Assembly: GCA_905215475.1 (NCBI GenBank) | Contig: CAJMPW010000005.1 | Span: 62,001-126,000 of the forward strand | Source: CAG-103 sp905215475 | Lineage (GTDB): Bacteria > Bacillota > Clostridia > Oscillospirales > Oscillospiraceae | Direction: 5' to 3' | DNA length: 64,000 nucleotides | Shown: one piece after another, positions 15,976 through 22,667 of the stretch | How positions within the stretch are numbered: position 1 is the first letter of the stretch | Layout: each line of letters opens with the position of its first letter | The notes under the pieces: model-generated | What the model saw: only the letters and a program-made list of their open reading frames with translations | Database searches by the model: none | What the model was told of the DNA's origin: nothing | Made by a program: the position numbers and the translations under genes

Positions 15976-16671
15976 ATGGAACCGAATCAGGACAAACACC
16001 CCGAAAAAAGATCTGTACGCTTCATCGAAGGTAAGGGCTTTTACATAGCCCTCGTCCTTTGCGCGGCGGTGATCGGCGTCTCTGCGTGGTCACTGCTGGC
16101 AGATACGAAGACTATGGATGATGACCGTGCACACAGCGCAGTGCTGGAGGTCGTACCGACGCCGCCTGTACCCGTGCCTGAGACACCGCAGCCGACACCG
16201 GAGCTGTCGCCTGAGCCGGAAATTCCGGCGGAGGAGACCGCAGAAACGGCAGCGCAGGCCGAGTACCTCTGGCCGGTTGACGGCGCGGTGACGCGCGCCT
16301 ATGCGATGACGGCGCTGGCCTATGACGAGACGATGGCGGACTGGCGCACGCATGACGGCATTGACATTGCGGCTGATTACGGCGCAGTCGTCTCGGCCAT
16401 GGCGGCGGGCACGGTGACGCAGGTATATCACGACGACCGCTACGGCACGACCGTCGTCACGGAACGCGCCGACGGCCTGCGCTGCACGTATGCGAATCTG
16501 GAGGCGATCCCCACGGTAAACGTCGGCGATTCGGTCTCGGCAGGGGATACGATCGGCTCGGTCGGCGATTCCGCCGGCTGCGAATCGGCGCAGGAGAGCC
16601 ACCTGCATCTGTCGGTTTCGGTCTCCGGGCAGAGCGTTTCGCCTCTGGATTATTTGCCGCAAAAAAATTAA
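15976..16671 (+). CDS. spoIIQ: M23 (LytM) membrane protein, SpoIIQ-like
   Basis: A 231-residue single-pass membrane protein: short cytoplasmic N terminus, membrane helix at about residues 21-40, a Pro/Glu-rich linker (60-90), then a LytM/M23 domain starting at LWPVDGAV. The zinc site is complete: His126 and Asp130 (THDGIDIA) and His211, with His209 in HLHLS. SpoIIQ in the forespore membrane forms the channel and adhesion complex with SpoIIIAH during engulfment; clostridial SpoIIQ keeps its zinc ligands, while B. subtilis SpoIIQ has lost some. The assignment rests on size, topology and the sigma-F-like promoter immediately upstream. A general M23 endopeptidase is the alternative. Start: TTGGAGGG 7 nt before ATG. 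Confidence 0.75.
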   Translation: MEPNQDKHPEKRSVRFIEGKGFYIALVLCAAVIGVSAWSLLADTKTMDDDRAHSAVLEVVPTPPVPVPETPQPTPELSPEPEIPAEETAETAAQAEYLWPVDGAVTRAYAMTALAYDETMADWRTHDGIDIAADYGAVVSAMAAGTVTQVYHDDRYGTTVVTERADGLRCTYANLEAIPTVNVGDSVSAGDTIGSVGDSAGCESAQESHLHLSVSVSGQSVSPLDYLPQKN

Positions 16672-16690
16672 AAAAGTGACGCAAAACTTA

Positions 16691-16719
16691 TTGACAAAGG
16701 GAGCATTGTTTGGTACAAT
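16691..16719 (+). promoter_or_regulatory. Strong sigma-A promoter of the tRNA cluster
   Basis: TTGACA (16691-16696), 17-nt spacer, TACAAT (16714-16719). A perfect 10-bp inverted repeat, GGAGCATTGT (16700-16709) and ACAATGCTCC (16715-16724), covers the spacer and -10; it may be the terminator of the upstream gene, an operator, or both. Confidence 0.88.
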
Positions 16720-16758
16720 GCTCCTTGCGTTTAGCGGTTCGCGAGACGCTCACAACAT

Positions 16759-16835
16759 GGCGGCATAGCTCAGTTGGCCAGAGCATTCGGTTCATACCCG
16801 AAGTGTCCCCGGTTCGAATCCAGGTGCCGCTACCA
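16759..16835 (+). tRNA. tRNA-Met (CAT), elongator type
   Basis: A complete cloverleaf: acceptor GGCGGCA with TGCCGCT, D-arm AGCTCAGTTGG, anticodon loop TTCATAC giving CAT, T-arm GGTTCGAATCC and an encoded CCA. The paired first base and the lack of the three G-C pairs in the anticodon stem argue for the elongator and not the initiator. Ile2 (k2C-modified CAT) cannot be fully ruled out without comparison. Confidence 0.9.
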
Positions 16836-16867
16836 AGGGGATGCTGCACCCGCAGCATCCCATCTTA

Positions 16868-16942
16868 GGCCCGTTGGTCAAGTGGTTAAGACACCGCCCT
16901 TTCACGGCGGTAACATGGGTTCGAGTCCCGTACGGGTCACCA
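16868..16942 (+). tRNA. tRNA-Glu (TTC)
   Basis: Acceptor GGCCCGT pairs with ACGGGTC, the anticodon stem is CCGCC/GGCGG and the loop CTTTCAC gives TTC; the T-arm is GGTTCGAGTCC and CCA is encoded. It is second in the Met-Glu-Val cluster. Confidence 0.96.
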
Positions 16943-16947
16943 CTTTT

Positions 16948-17024
16948 GGAGGCTTAGCTCAGCTGGTTAGAGCGCATGCTTCACACGCATGAGGTCGATG
17001 GTTCGAGCCCATTAGTCTCCACCA
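16948..17024 (+). tRNA. tRNA-Val (CAC)
   Basis: Acceptor GGAGGCT pairs with AGTCTCC, the anticodon stem is CATGC/GCATG and the loop TTCACAC gives CAC; the T-arm GGTTCGAGCCC and encoded CCA are present. It is the last gene of the cluster, 2 nt before a terminator. Confidence 0.94.
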
Positions 17025-17025
17025 C

Positions 17026-17058
17026 AAAAACCTGTGTTCTCTGAACGCAGGTTTTTTT
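17026..17058 (+). terminator. Terminator of the tRNA cluster
   Basis: AAAAACCTGTGTTC and GAACGCAGGTTTTT form a stem with one mismatch or G.U pair and a 3-nt loop, followed by seven T. Confidence 0.92.
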
Positions 17059-17074
17059 ATTTTCGGAGGTGCGC

Positions 17075-17902
17075 ATGAAACTGATCGCTCTGGATCTCGA
17101 CGGAACGCTGCTCAACAGCGAGAAGATCATCTCGGCAGGGAATTTTGCCGCGCTGTCGCTTGCGGCGGAGCAGGGACATGTGATCGTCCCGGCAACGGGG
17201 CGTGCGCTGCGCGCGATTCCGGAGCAGGTGATGGCGCTGCCGTTTCTGCGGTATGCCATTACGATCAACGGCGCGAAGGTTTCCGACACGCGGACGGGGG
17301 AGACGCTCCTGCGTGCTGAGCTTCCGCTGGATACCTGCCTGCGTCTGATGGACTTCGCCGGGCGCTATGACGCGATGTATGACTGCTACTGGAACGATAC
17401 CGGCTGGGTAGACCGGGCTTTTCTCGATCGTGTGCGGTATTATAACGCCGATGAGGAAGTGGTCACGCTCCTGCGGCGCACACGCGCGCCGGTCGAGGAT
17501 CTGAAAGCGTTTGTGCGCGCAAACGGTCAGCCGGTGCAGAAGGTGCAGCTGTGTTTTCGGGACATGGCAGAGCGTGAAACGGCGCGCGCAGAGATCGCGG
17601 CCGCGTTTCCGGACGTTCTGGTCACGTCGTCGTTTCGCAATAATCTTGAGCTCAACGCCGCCGATGCGGATAAGGGCAGGGCTCTGCTTGCACTCGCGCA
17701 GCGCTTGGGCATCCCGGCGGAGGACACCGTCGCCTTCGGGGACAGCTCCAACGATCTGCGGATGCTGCGCGCCGCCGGTACGAGCGTTGCCATGGGCAAT
17801 GCTGCGCCCGAGGTGCGGGCCGTCTGCGACTATGTGACGGACACCAACGACTGCGACGGCGTGGCGGCGTTTCTTCGAGCGCATATCCTGCATGGAGTTT
17901 GA
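17075..17902 (+). CDS. Cof-type HAD hydrolase
   Basis: A 275-residue HAD-superfamily phosphatase of the Cof/YbiV (IIB cap) type. Motif I is LIALDLDGTLLNS (residues 3-15), motif II lies in VPATGRALRAIP, the C2 cap is in the middle, and motif IV is VAFGDSSNDLRMLRAAGTSVAMGNA. Such enzymes dephosphorylate sugar phosphates or cofactor phosphates; the substrate is not predictable here. ATG 17075 has CGGAGG 6 nt upstream. It follows the tRNA terminator and ends at a bidirectional terminator. Confidence 0.92.
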   Translation: MKLIALDLDGTLLNSEKIISAGNFAALSLAAEQGHVIVPATGRALRAIPEQVMALPFLRYAITINGAKVSDTRTGETLLRAELPLDTCLRLMDFAGRYDAMYDCYWNDTGWVDRAFLDRVRYYNADEEVVTLLRRTRAPVEDLKAFVRANGQPVQKVQLCFRDMAERETARAEIAAAFPDVLVTSSFRNNLELNAADADKGRALLALAQRLGIPAEDTVAFGDSSNDLRMLRAAGTSVAMGNAAPEVRAVCDYVTDTNDCDGVAAFLRAHILHGV

Positions 17903-17919
17903 TTTCGGATATAGGATAA

Positions 17920-17953
17920 AAAAAGACCGTGTTCCGGAGAACACGGTCTTTTT
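17920..17953. terminator. Bidirectional terminator between HAD gene and aminotransferase
   Basis: AAAAAGACCGTGTT and AACACGGTCTTTTT form a 14-bp perfect stem with a 6-nt loop between convergent genes. Confidence 0.94.
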
Positions 17954-17967
17954 ATGTGATGCGGAAA

Positions 17968-19155
17968 TTATTTCTTGATGTTTTCCTTGATGACTTCGCC
18001 CAGAATGGTCATGCCCTGCTCGATCTTCTCTTCGGGCATGCAGGAGTAGTTCAGGCGGATGCAGTTGTTGTGGCCGGCGTCCGGGAAGAAGCCGTCGCCC
18101 GGGACGTAGGCAACGTTGCGCGCCAGGCACTGCTTTGCCATCTCGTTGGTGTTGATGTAATCCGGCAGCTCTACCCAAGTGAACAGACCGCCGTTGGGGT
18201 GCGTGAACTTCGCCTCGGGCGGGAACTCGCGCTCCATGGTCTGGATCATAACGTCGCGGCGCTTGCGGTAGCACTCCTTGATGGTGGCAACGTGCTCGTC
18301 AAGGTCGAACATATCGATGAACTTGGACACAACGAGCTGTGCCTCGGTGGAAGCCTGCAGGGAAGCGGCCTGCGCAAGGAAGTTGTACTTCTTGAGGATC
18401 TCACCGTCGGCGCAGACCCAGCCAAGACGGTAGCCGGGCGCGAGGATCTTGGAGAACGTGCCGAGGAAGACAACGAGGCCCTTGGTGTCCATGCTCTTGA
18501 GCGCGGGCAGGTACTCGCCCTCAAAGCGGAGCTCACCGTACGGGTTATCCTCAACGACGGGGATCTCGTACTTATTGATGATCTCCATGAACTGCTGGCG
18601 GCGCTCAAGCGGCCAAGTGCGGCCGGACGGGTTCTGGAAGTCGGGGATGACGTAGATCATCTTGACGTTCTCCGTCGTGGCGAGCACCTTTTCCAGCTCT
18701 TCCATGATCATGCCGTCGCCGTCGGTGGGGATGGCAACAAAGTTCGGCTCACAGGCTTTGAACGCGTTGAGCGCGCCGAGATAGGAGGGGCTCTCAATGA
18801 TGACCACATCGCCCTTATCGCAGAACACGCGCGCAGAATAGTCCAGACCCTGCTGAGAGCCGGAGGTCACGAGAATGTTGTCGGCGCTGGTCTTGATGTT
18901 GAGCTTTGCTTCCATGCGGTCAGCGATCTGCTGACGGAAGTGCTCAAAACCGTTGGTGCTGGAGTACTGGAGCGCGACTTTGCCCTGCTCCTCGAGCACA
19001 GCGTCGGTCGCAGCCTTGATCTTGTCAACGGGGAAGAGCTCGGGTGCGGGCATACCGCCTGCAAACGAAAGGATCTCCGGCTTGTTGGCAAGCGCCAGCA
19101 GCTCACGGATCGCGGAACCCTTGAGAAGGTTCATTCGTGTGGAAAACCGTACCAT
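17968..19155 (-). CDS. PLP-dependent aminotransferase (class I, 2-aminoadipate/MocR-like branch)
   Basis: A 395-residue fold-type I aminotransferase with broad-specificity relatives such as LysN and aromatic or branched-chain aminotransferases. The PLP-binding lysine is in GTFSKILAPGYRLGW; other landmarks are LSFAGGMPAPELFPVD, LQYSSTNGFEHFRQQIADRM, LVTSGSQQGLD, YVIPDFQNPSGRTW, VEDNPYGELRFEG and the C-terminal IRLNYSCM. No GntR domain is present, so it is an enzyme and not a MocR regulator. AGGAGG lies upstream of ATG 19155. It is divergent from an XRE/S24 regulator. The amino acid substrate is not determined. Confidence 0.9.
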   Translation of the reverse strand: MVRFSTRMNLLKGSAIRELLALANKPEILSFAGGMPAPELFPVDKIKAATDAVLEEQGKVALQYSSTNGFEHFRQQIADRMEAKLNIKTSADNILVTSGSQQGLDYSARVFCDKGDVVIIESPSYLGALNAFKACEPNFVAIPTDGDGMIMEELEKVLATTENVKMIYVIPDFQNPSGRTWPLERRQQFMEIINKYEIPVVEDNPYGELRFEGEYLPALKSMDTKGLVVFLGTFSKILAPGYRLGWVCADGEILKKYNFLAQAASLQASTEAQLVVSKFIDMFDLDEHVATIKECYRKRRDVMIQTMEREFPPEAKFTHPNGGLFTWVELPDYINTNEMAKQCLARNVAYVPGDGFFPDAGHNNCIRLNYSCMPEEKIEQGMTILGEVIKENIKK

Positions 19156-19213
19156 TTCTAAATTTCCTCCTTATTTTGCTGGTAATCATGTACAATAGCA
19201 TCGATTACGTCTC

Positions 19214-19242
19214 ATCATATTTAAGCACATTTTCACAGTAAA
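19214..19242 (-). promoter_or_regulatory. Putative promoter of the aminotransferase
   Basis: Minus strand: TTTACT (19237-19242), 17-nt spacer, TATGAT (19214-19219). The -35 is weak. Confidence 0.5.
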
Positions 19243-19264
19243 GTAAACCATTTCAACGAAATCC

Positions 19265-19280
19265 AATGAAAATTTTCATT
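19265..19280. promoter_or_regulatory. Perfect 16-bp palindrome between divergent genes
   Basis: AATGAAAATTTTCATT is its own reverse complement and lies between the -35 of the aminotransferase promoter and the -35 of the XRE/S24 regulator promoter. It is a candidate operator, possibly for the regulator itself; this is inference. Confidence 0.45.
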
Positions 19281-19309
19281 TTCATAATTCTTTGTGCTGT
19301 TTTTATTCC

Positions 19310-19338
19310 TTGACATAGAACGGTTAATTCGCTATGAT
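19310..19338 (+). promoter_or_regulatory. Strong sigma-A promoter of the XRE/S24 regulator
   Basis: TTGACA (19310-19315), 17-nt spacer, TATGAT (19333-19338), 21 nt before the ATG. Confidence 0.85.
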
Positions 19339-19359
19339 GAAGCCGAAGAGGTGTTGTGC

Positions 19360-20094
19360 ATGATCGGAACTACGCTCAAAAATTTGTTGGATGAACGCGA
19401 GATCAAGGTCAACGAGTTCGCGCGGCAGATCAAGGTGCCGGCGCAGACGCTCTACAGCATCATCCGCCGCGACAATATGAAGATCGACTTTGAGCTGCTG
19501 CTGCGCATTTGCGATGCGCTGCACGTTCCGCTTGAGACGTTTTGCGGCACAGGCAGCACCGGACATCCGACGCCTGAGGAGTGGGAGACGCTCTGGAAGC
19601 TGCGCCGTCTGGATGACCACGGCCGCCTTGTGACGCTGCAGCTGCTCGATGCCGAGTGTGCGCGCCTGCAGGCTGCGCAGCGGCAGCCGGAGCGCAATAA
19701 GATCATTCCGTTGTATATGACGCCGGCTGCGGCCGGATATGCCTCACCGGCGCTCGGCGATGACTATGAGGATTACGAGGTCGCTGCGGATTCGGAGGCG
19801 GACTTTGCCGTGCGCATCGCCGGCGACAGCATGGAGCCTTATATCCACGACGATTCCATCGTGCTCGTCAAGCGCGGCGCAACGATCTTTGATGGGGACA
19901 TCGGTCTGTTCTTTGTGGACGGCGACATGAAGTGCAAGCAGTATTGTCAGGATTACCTCGGCAATGTATACCTGTTCTCACTCAATCGCGCGCGCAGAGA
20001 TGCGGACGTGACGATCCCGGCCTCGTCCGGCATCACGATCTGCTGCTTTGGCAAGGTGCTGCTCAAGGGCAAGATCCCCCTGCCGCAGGACTAA
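19360..20094 (+). CDS. XRE-family HTH regulator with S24 (LexA/CI-like) peptidase domain
   Basis: A 244-residue two-domain regulator. Residues 1-65 are an XRE helix-turn-helix (IKVNEFARQIKVPAQTLYSIIRRDN). Residues about 120-244 are an S24 autoprotease/dimerisation domain with an Ala-Gly candidate cleavage site in PAAAGYASP (125/126), the nucleophile Ser157 in AGDSMEPYI, and Lys191 or Lys193 as candidate general base. Such proteins are usually repressors that self-cleave with RecA-DNA, or cleavage-independent phage-type regulators. No phage genes are nearby, so it is probably a chromosomal stress or metabolic regulator. ATG 19360 has GAGGTG upstream and lies behind a strong promoter. Confidence 0.88.
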   Translation: MIGTTLKNLLDEREIKVNEFARQIKVPAQTLYSIIRRDNMKIDFELLLRICDALHVPLETFCGTGSTGHPTPEEWETLWKLRRLDDHGRLVTLQLLDAECARLQAAQRQPERNKIIPLYMTPAAAGYASPALGDDYEDYEVAADSEADFAVRIAGDSMEPYIHDDSIVLVKRGATIFDGDIGLFFVDGDMKCKQYCQDYLGNVYLFSLNRARRDADVTIPASSGITICCFGKVLLKGKIPLPQD

Positions 20095-20106
20095 ACGCAT
20101 AAGATG

Positions 20107-20140
20107 AAACCGGCCACCCGCAGCTGCGGGTGGCCGGTTT
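20107..20140. terminator. Bidirectional terminator between XRE/S24 gene and capA-like gene
   Basis: AAACCGGCCACCCGCAG and CTGCGGGTGGCCGGTTT form a 17-bp perfect self-complementary stem between convergent genes; the T-tail is short. Confidence 0.85.
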
Positions 20141-20149
20141 GCTACTGGC

Positions 20150-21253
20150 TCACCGATACATGAAGGAGTAGTCCACGTTCAGGTCGCTGCCGGTCCATGA
20201 TCCATCGAGCTTGCTGATCACGCGTGCATAGCCGTCTTCATCCTTGTCGTAGGGACGCGGACGGTAGTCGTTTTTGCTGTCGGTGCTCGACAGGCGGCAG
20301 GGGATCAGGCCATAGCCGTCAATGACCCAGCCGTCACCGTCTTTCTTGACGGTCACCTGCGCGATCGCGGTGTCCATATCGCGCGGCGCGGTGTTGCCGC
20401 CGAAGCTGAAGTTGCCGAGGCTGTAGAAAATATAGCCGCCGTTGTAGCTCTCCATCTTTTGCAGCACGTGCGGGTGTGTGCCGCAGACGATGTGCGCGCC
20501 TGCGTCGATCGCCGCGTGCGCGAGCGCCTCCTGGTTGGCGGTTACCTGATAGCTGCCCTCGGTGCCCCAATGCGGGGCAAAGATCAAAATATCCGCACCG
20601 TCGTCCTTGAGCTTCTGGATGCCGGTGATGACATTGTTCTTGCTCAGCCCGGTCCACCCTGGGCAGTAGACGCCGATTTTCAGGCCGTGCTCGGTCGTGA
20701 ATACCTTGGATTCGCTGGCAGCCGACCACGACACATCCGCCGCATCCAAAGCGGCCTTCGTGTCCGCGACGCCTTTCGCGCCGAAGTCATCCGTGTGGTT
20801 GTTGCCGAGCGTGACGCACTCCACGCTGCCCTGCACAAGAATGTCTGCATATGACGACGGGCCGCGGAAATAGAACAGGGAGGAGGACTTGAGCGCTTCG
20901 TCCGAGAATGCGCACTCAAGGTTTGCGAGCGTGAATTCGTCCTTGCTCAGATATTCCAGCACGCCGGAAAACGGCCATGATGTCCCGTTTTTGTCGATAT
21001 AGCTGTCAAAGTCGCGCCCGGTCTGGATCGAGGCGAGCGTGCAGTCGCCAACCATGGAGATGACAAATGTGTCCGGCTCCTTCGGCTTTTCGACAGGCTG
21101 CACAGTCTGCGGTGTGTCGCTGCCGGTGCGGTTGGGTGTCGTGATCGGTTCTTTTGCCAGCACATTGCACGTCATGACCGTGACCCACGCGCCGAGGGCT
21201 ATGGCGATTACAAGCACAACGATCAAAAAGATACCGGATTTGGAGAGCTTCAT
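20150..21253 (-). CDS. CapA family (PGA_cap) metallophosphatase-like protein
   Basis: A 367-residue membrane-anchored or secreted protein. An N-terminal helix (IFLIVVLVIAIALGAWVTVM) is followed by a Thr/Pro-rich linker and a CapA/PgsA-type calcineurin-like domain: ISMVGDCTLA, LANLECAFSD, VTLGNNHTDDFGAKG, FAPHWGTEGSY, CGTHPHVLQKMESYNGGYIFYSLGNFSFGG. CapA proteins act in poly-gamma-glutamate capsule synthesis in some Bacillus, but most clostridial homologues stand alone and their role is unknown. The start at 21253 (MKLSKSG) is set by the family N terminus and by the promoter at 21287-21315; the much longer frame upstream is antisense to the methyltransferase gene. Confidence 0.88.
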   Translation of the reverse strand: MKLSKSGIFLIVVLVIAIALGAWVTVMTCNVLAKEPITTPNRTGSDTPQTVQPVEKPKEPDTFVISMVGDCTLASIQTGRDFDSYIDKNGTSWPFSGVLEYLSKDEFTLANLECAFSDEALKSSSLFYFRGPSSYADILVQGSVECVTLGNNHTDDFGAKGVADTKAALDAADVSWSAASESKVFTTEHGLKIGVYCPGWTGLSKNNVITGIQKLKDDGADILIFAPHWGTEGSYQVTANQEALAHAAIDAGAHIVCGTHPHVLQKMESYNGGYIFYSLGNFSFGGNTAPRDMDTAIAQVTVKKDGDGWVIDGYGLIPCRLSSTDSKNDYRPRPYDKDEDGYARVISKLDGSWTGSDLNVDYSFMYR

Positions 21254-21286
21254 GGCGTCACCTTTTTTCAAAACAGAATCGTCAAC

Positions 21287-21315
21287 ATTATATACGACCG
21301 CTCCGGAAATGTAAA
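21287..21315 (-). promoter_or_regulatory. Sigma-A promoter of the capA-like gene
   Basis: Minus strand: TTTACA (21310-21315), 17-nt spacer, TATAAT (21287-21292). Confidence 0.82.
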
Positions 21316-21330
21316 TATCACATTTTGCTC

Positions 21331-21359
21331 TTGCCCGCGCGCTGTGTTCGGAGTACAAT
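21331..21359 (+). promoter_or_regulatory. Sigma-A promoter of the rRNA methyltransferase gene
   Basis: TTGCCC (21331-21336), 17-nt spacer, TACAAT (21354-21359), 30 nt before the ATG. Confidence 0.7.
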
Positions 21360-21388
21360 AGAGCGACTAAAATTGGAGTGTAACGATT

Positions 21389-22612
21389 ATGGAACGAAAT
21401 TATCCGAACATCAGCGTCACGGACAAGGCGGCGCGCAGCCTGCGCAGCGGGCATCCATGGGTCTATGCCGATGAGGTGCTGTACGCGGACGCTGCCTGCG
21501 AGAACGGGCAGCTCGTGGATGTGACCACGCGCAGCGGTCATTGGCTCGGCGCGGGCTTTTATAACAGTGCGTCCAAGATCCGCGTTCGCGTGCTCTCGCG
21601 CAATGCGAATGATCGCTTTGATGAGGCATTCTGGGCGCGGCGCATTCAGTATGCGGTCGATTACCGCCGCACGGTCATGGGTGCAGATTTTGATAACTGC
21701 CGCCTGATCTTCGGCGAGGCGGACGGATTTCCGGGGCTGACGGTCGACCGCTTCGGCTCGATCCTGGTCGCGCAGGTGCTCTCGCTGGGTATGGAGTTGC
21801 GCAAGACGCAGCTGTTTGCGCTCTTGCTGCAGACGCTGCGTGCCTGCGGCGAGCAGATCGACGCGATCTACGAGCGCAACGACGTCAAGCTCCGGGAAAA
21901 AGAGGGGATGCAGCAGAGCACCGGCTTTGTGACGCTCGATGACCTCAAGACGGACTTGGACGGTCATGTGACGATCCGCGAAAACGGTATCCTGTACGAT
22001 GTCGACTATATCCACGGTCAGAAGACGGGCTTTTTCCTTGACCAGAAGTATAACCGCCGCGCAGCGGCACAGCTTGCCACAGGAAAGCGCGTGCTCGATT
22101 GCTTCACGCATACCGGGGCATTTGGCCTCAACTGCGCTGCAGCCGGAGCGGCATCTGTCGTGTCGGTCGATGTGTCGGAGGACGCGCTCACGACCGCGCG
22201 GCACAATGCTGCGCTCAACGGTCTGGATGGTCGCGTGGAGTATCTCTGTGCCGATGTGTTTGACTTGCTGACGAAGCTGGCTGAGCAAAAGCGCGGCGCG
22301 TATGATTACATCATCCTCGACCCGCCTGCCTTTACCAAGAGCAGCGCGACCGTGGCAAACGCCATCCGCGGCTACAAGGAGATCAATCTAAAGGCTATGC
22401 GCATCCTGCCGCGCGGCGGGTATCTGGCCACGTGCTCCTGCTCACACTTTATGACCGACGACCGGTTTCGCGCCATGCTGGCGGATGCGGCAAAGGACGC
22501 GCAGGTCTCTCTGCGCCAGATCGAGGCACGGCAGCAGGGACCGGATCACCCGATCCTCTGGAATGTGCCGGAGACGGATTATTTGAAGTTCTATCTGTTC
22601 CAGATCGTTTGA
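21389..22612 (+). CDS. Class I SAM-dependent rRNA methyltransferase (RlmI/RlmK family)
   Basis: A 407-residue protein with an N-terminal PUA domain (residues about 5-80, including GHPWVYADEVL) and a C-terminal Rossmann methyltransferase domain. Visible motifs are the SAM-binding VLDCFTHTGAFGLNCAAAGAASVVSVDVSEDAL, the motif IV region YIILDPPAFTKS and the catalytic Cys in LATCSCSHFM. The family makes 5-methylcytosine in 23S rRNA (C1962 in E. coli). The exact target in this organism is inference. It has its own promoter and a strong terminator. Confidence 0.9.
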   Translation: MERNYPNISVTDKAARSLRSGHPWVYADEVLYADAACENGQLVDVTTRSGHWLGAGFYNSASKIRVRVLSRNANDRFDEAFWARRIQYAVDYRRTVMGADFDNCRLIFGEADGFPGLTVDRFGSILVAQVLSLGMELRKTQLFALLLQTLRACGEQIDAIYERNDVKLREKEGMQQSTGFVTLDDLKTDLDGHVTIRENGILYDVDYIHGQKTGFFLDQKYNRRAAAQLATGKRVLDCFTHTGAFGLNCAAAGAASVVSVDVSEDALTTARHNAALNGLDGRVEYLCADVFDLLTKLAEQKRGAYDYIILDPPAFTKSSATVANAIRGYKEINLKAMRILPRGGYLATCSCSHFMTDDRFRAMLADAAKDAQVSLRQIEARQQGPDHPILWNVPETDYLKFYLFQIV

Positions 22613-22623
22613 TATTTAGATCA

Positions 22624-22655
22624 AAAAGCCCGTTGGCAGCTGCCAACGGGCTTTT
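22624..22655. terminator. Bidirectional terminator between methyltransferase and hppA
   Basis: AAAAGCCCGTTGGCAG and CTGCCAACGGGCTTTT form a 16-bp perfect palindrome between convergent genes, with T-rich sequence following. Confidence 0.93.
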
Positions 22656-22667
22656 CTCTTCTTGAAT

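Noticed and set aside
21254..22288. N-terminal extension of the capA-like frame
   Set aside because: It is antisense to the rRNA methyltransferase; the family-like signal helix begins at 21253 and a promoter lies at 21287-21315.
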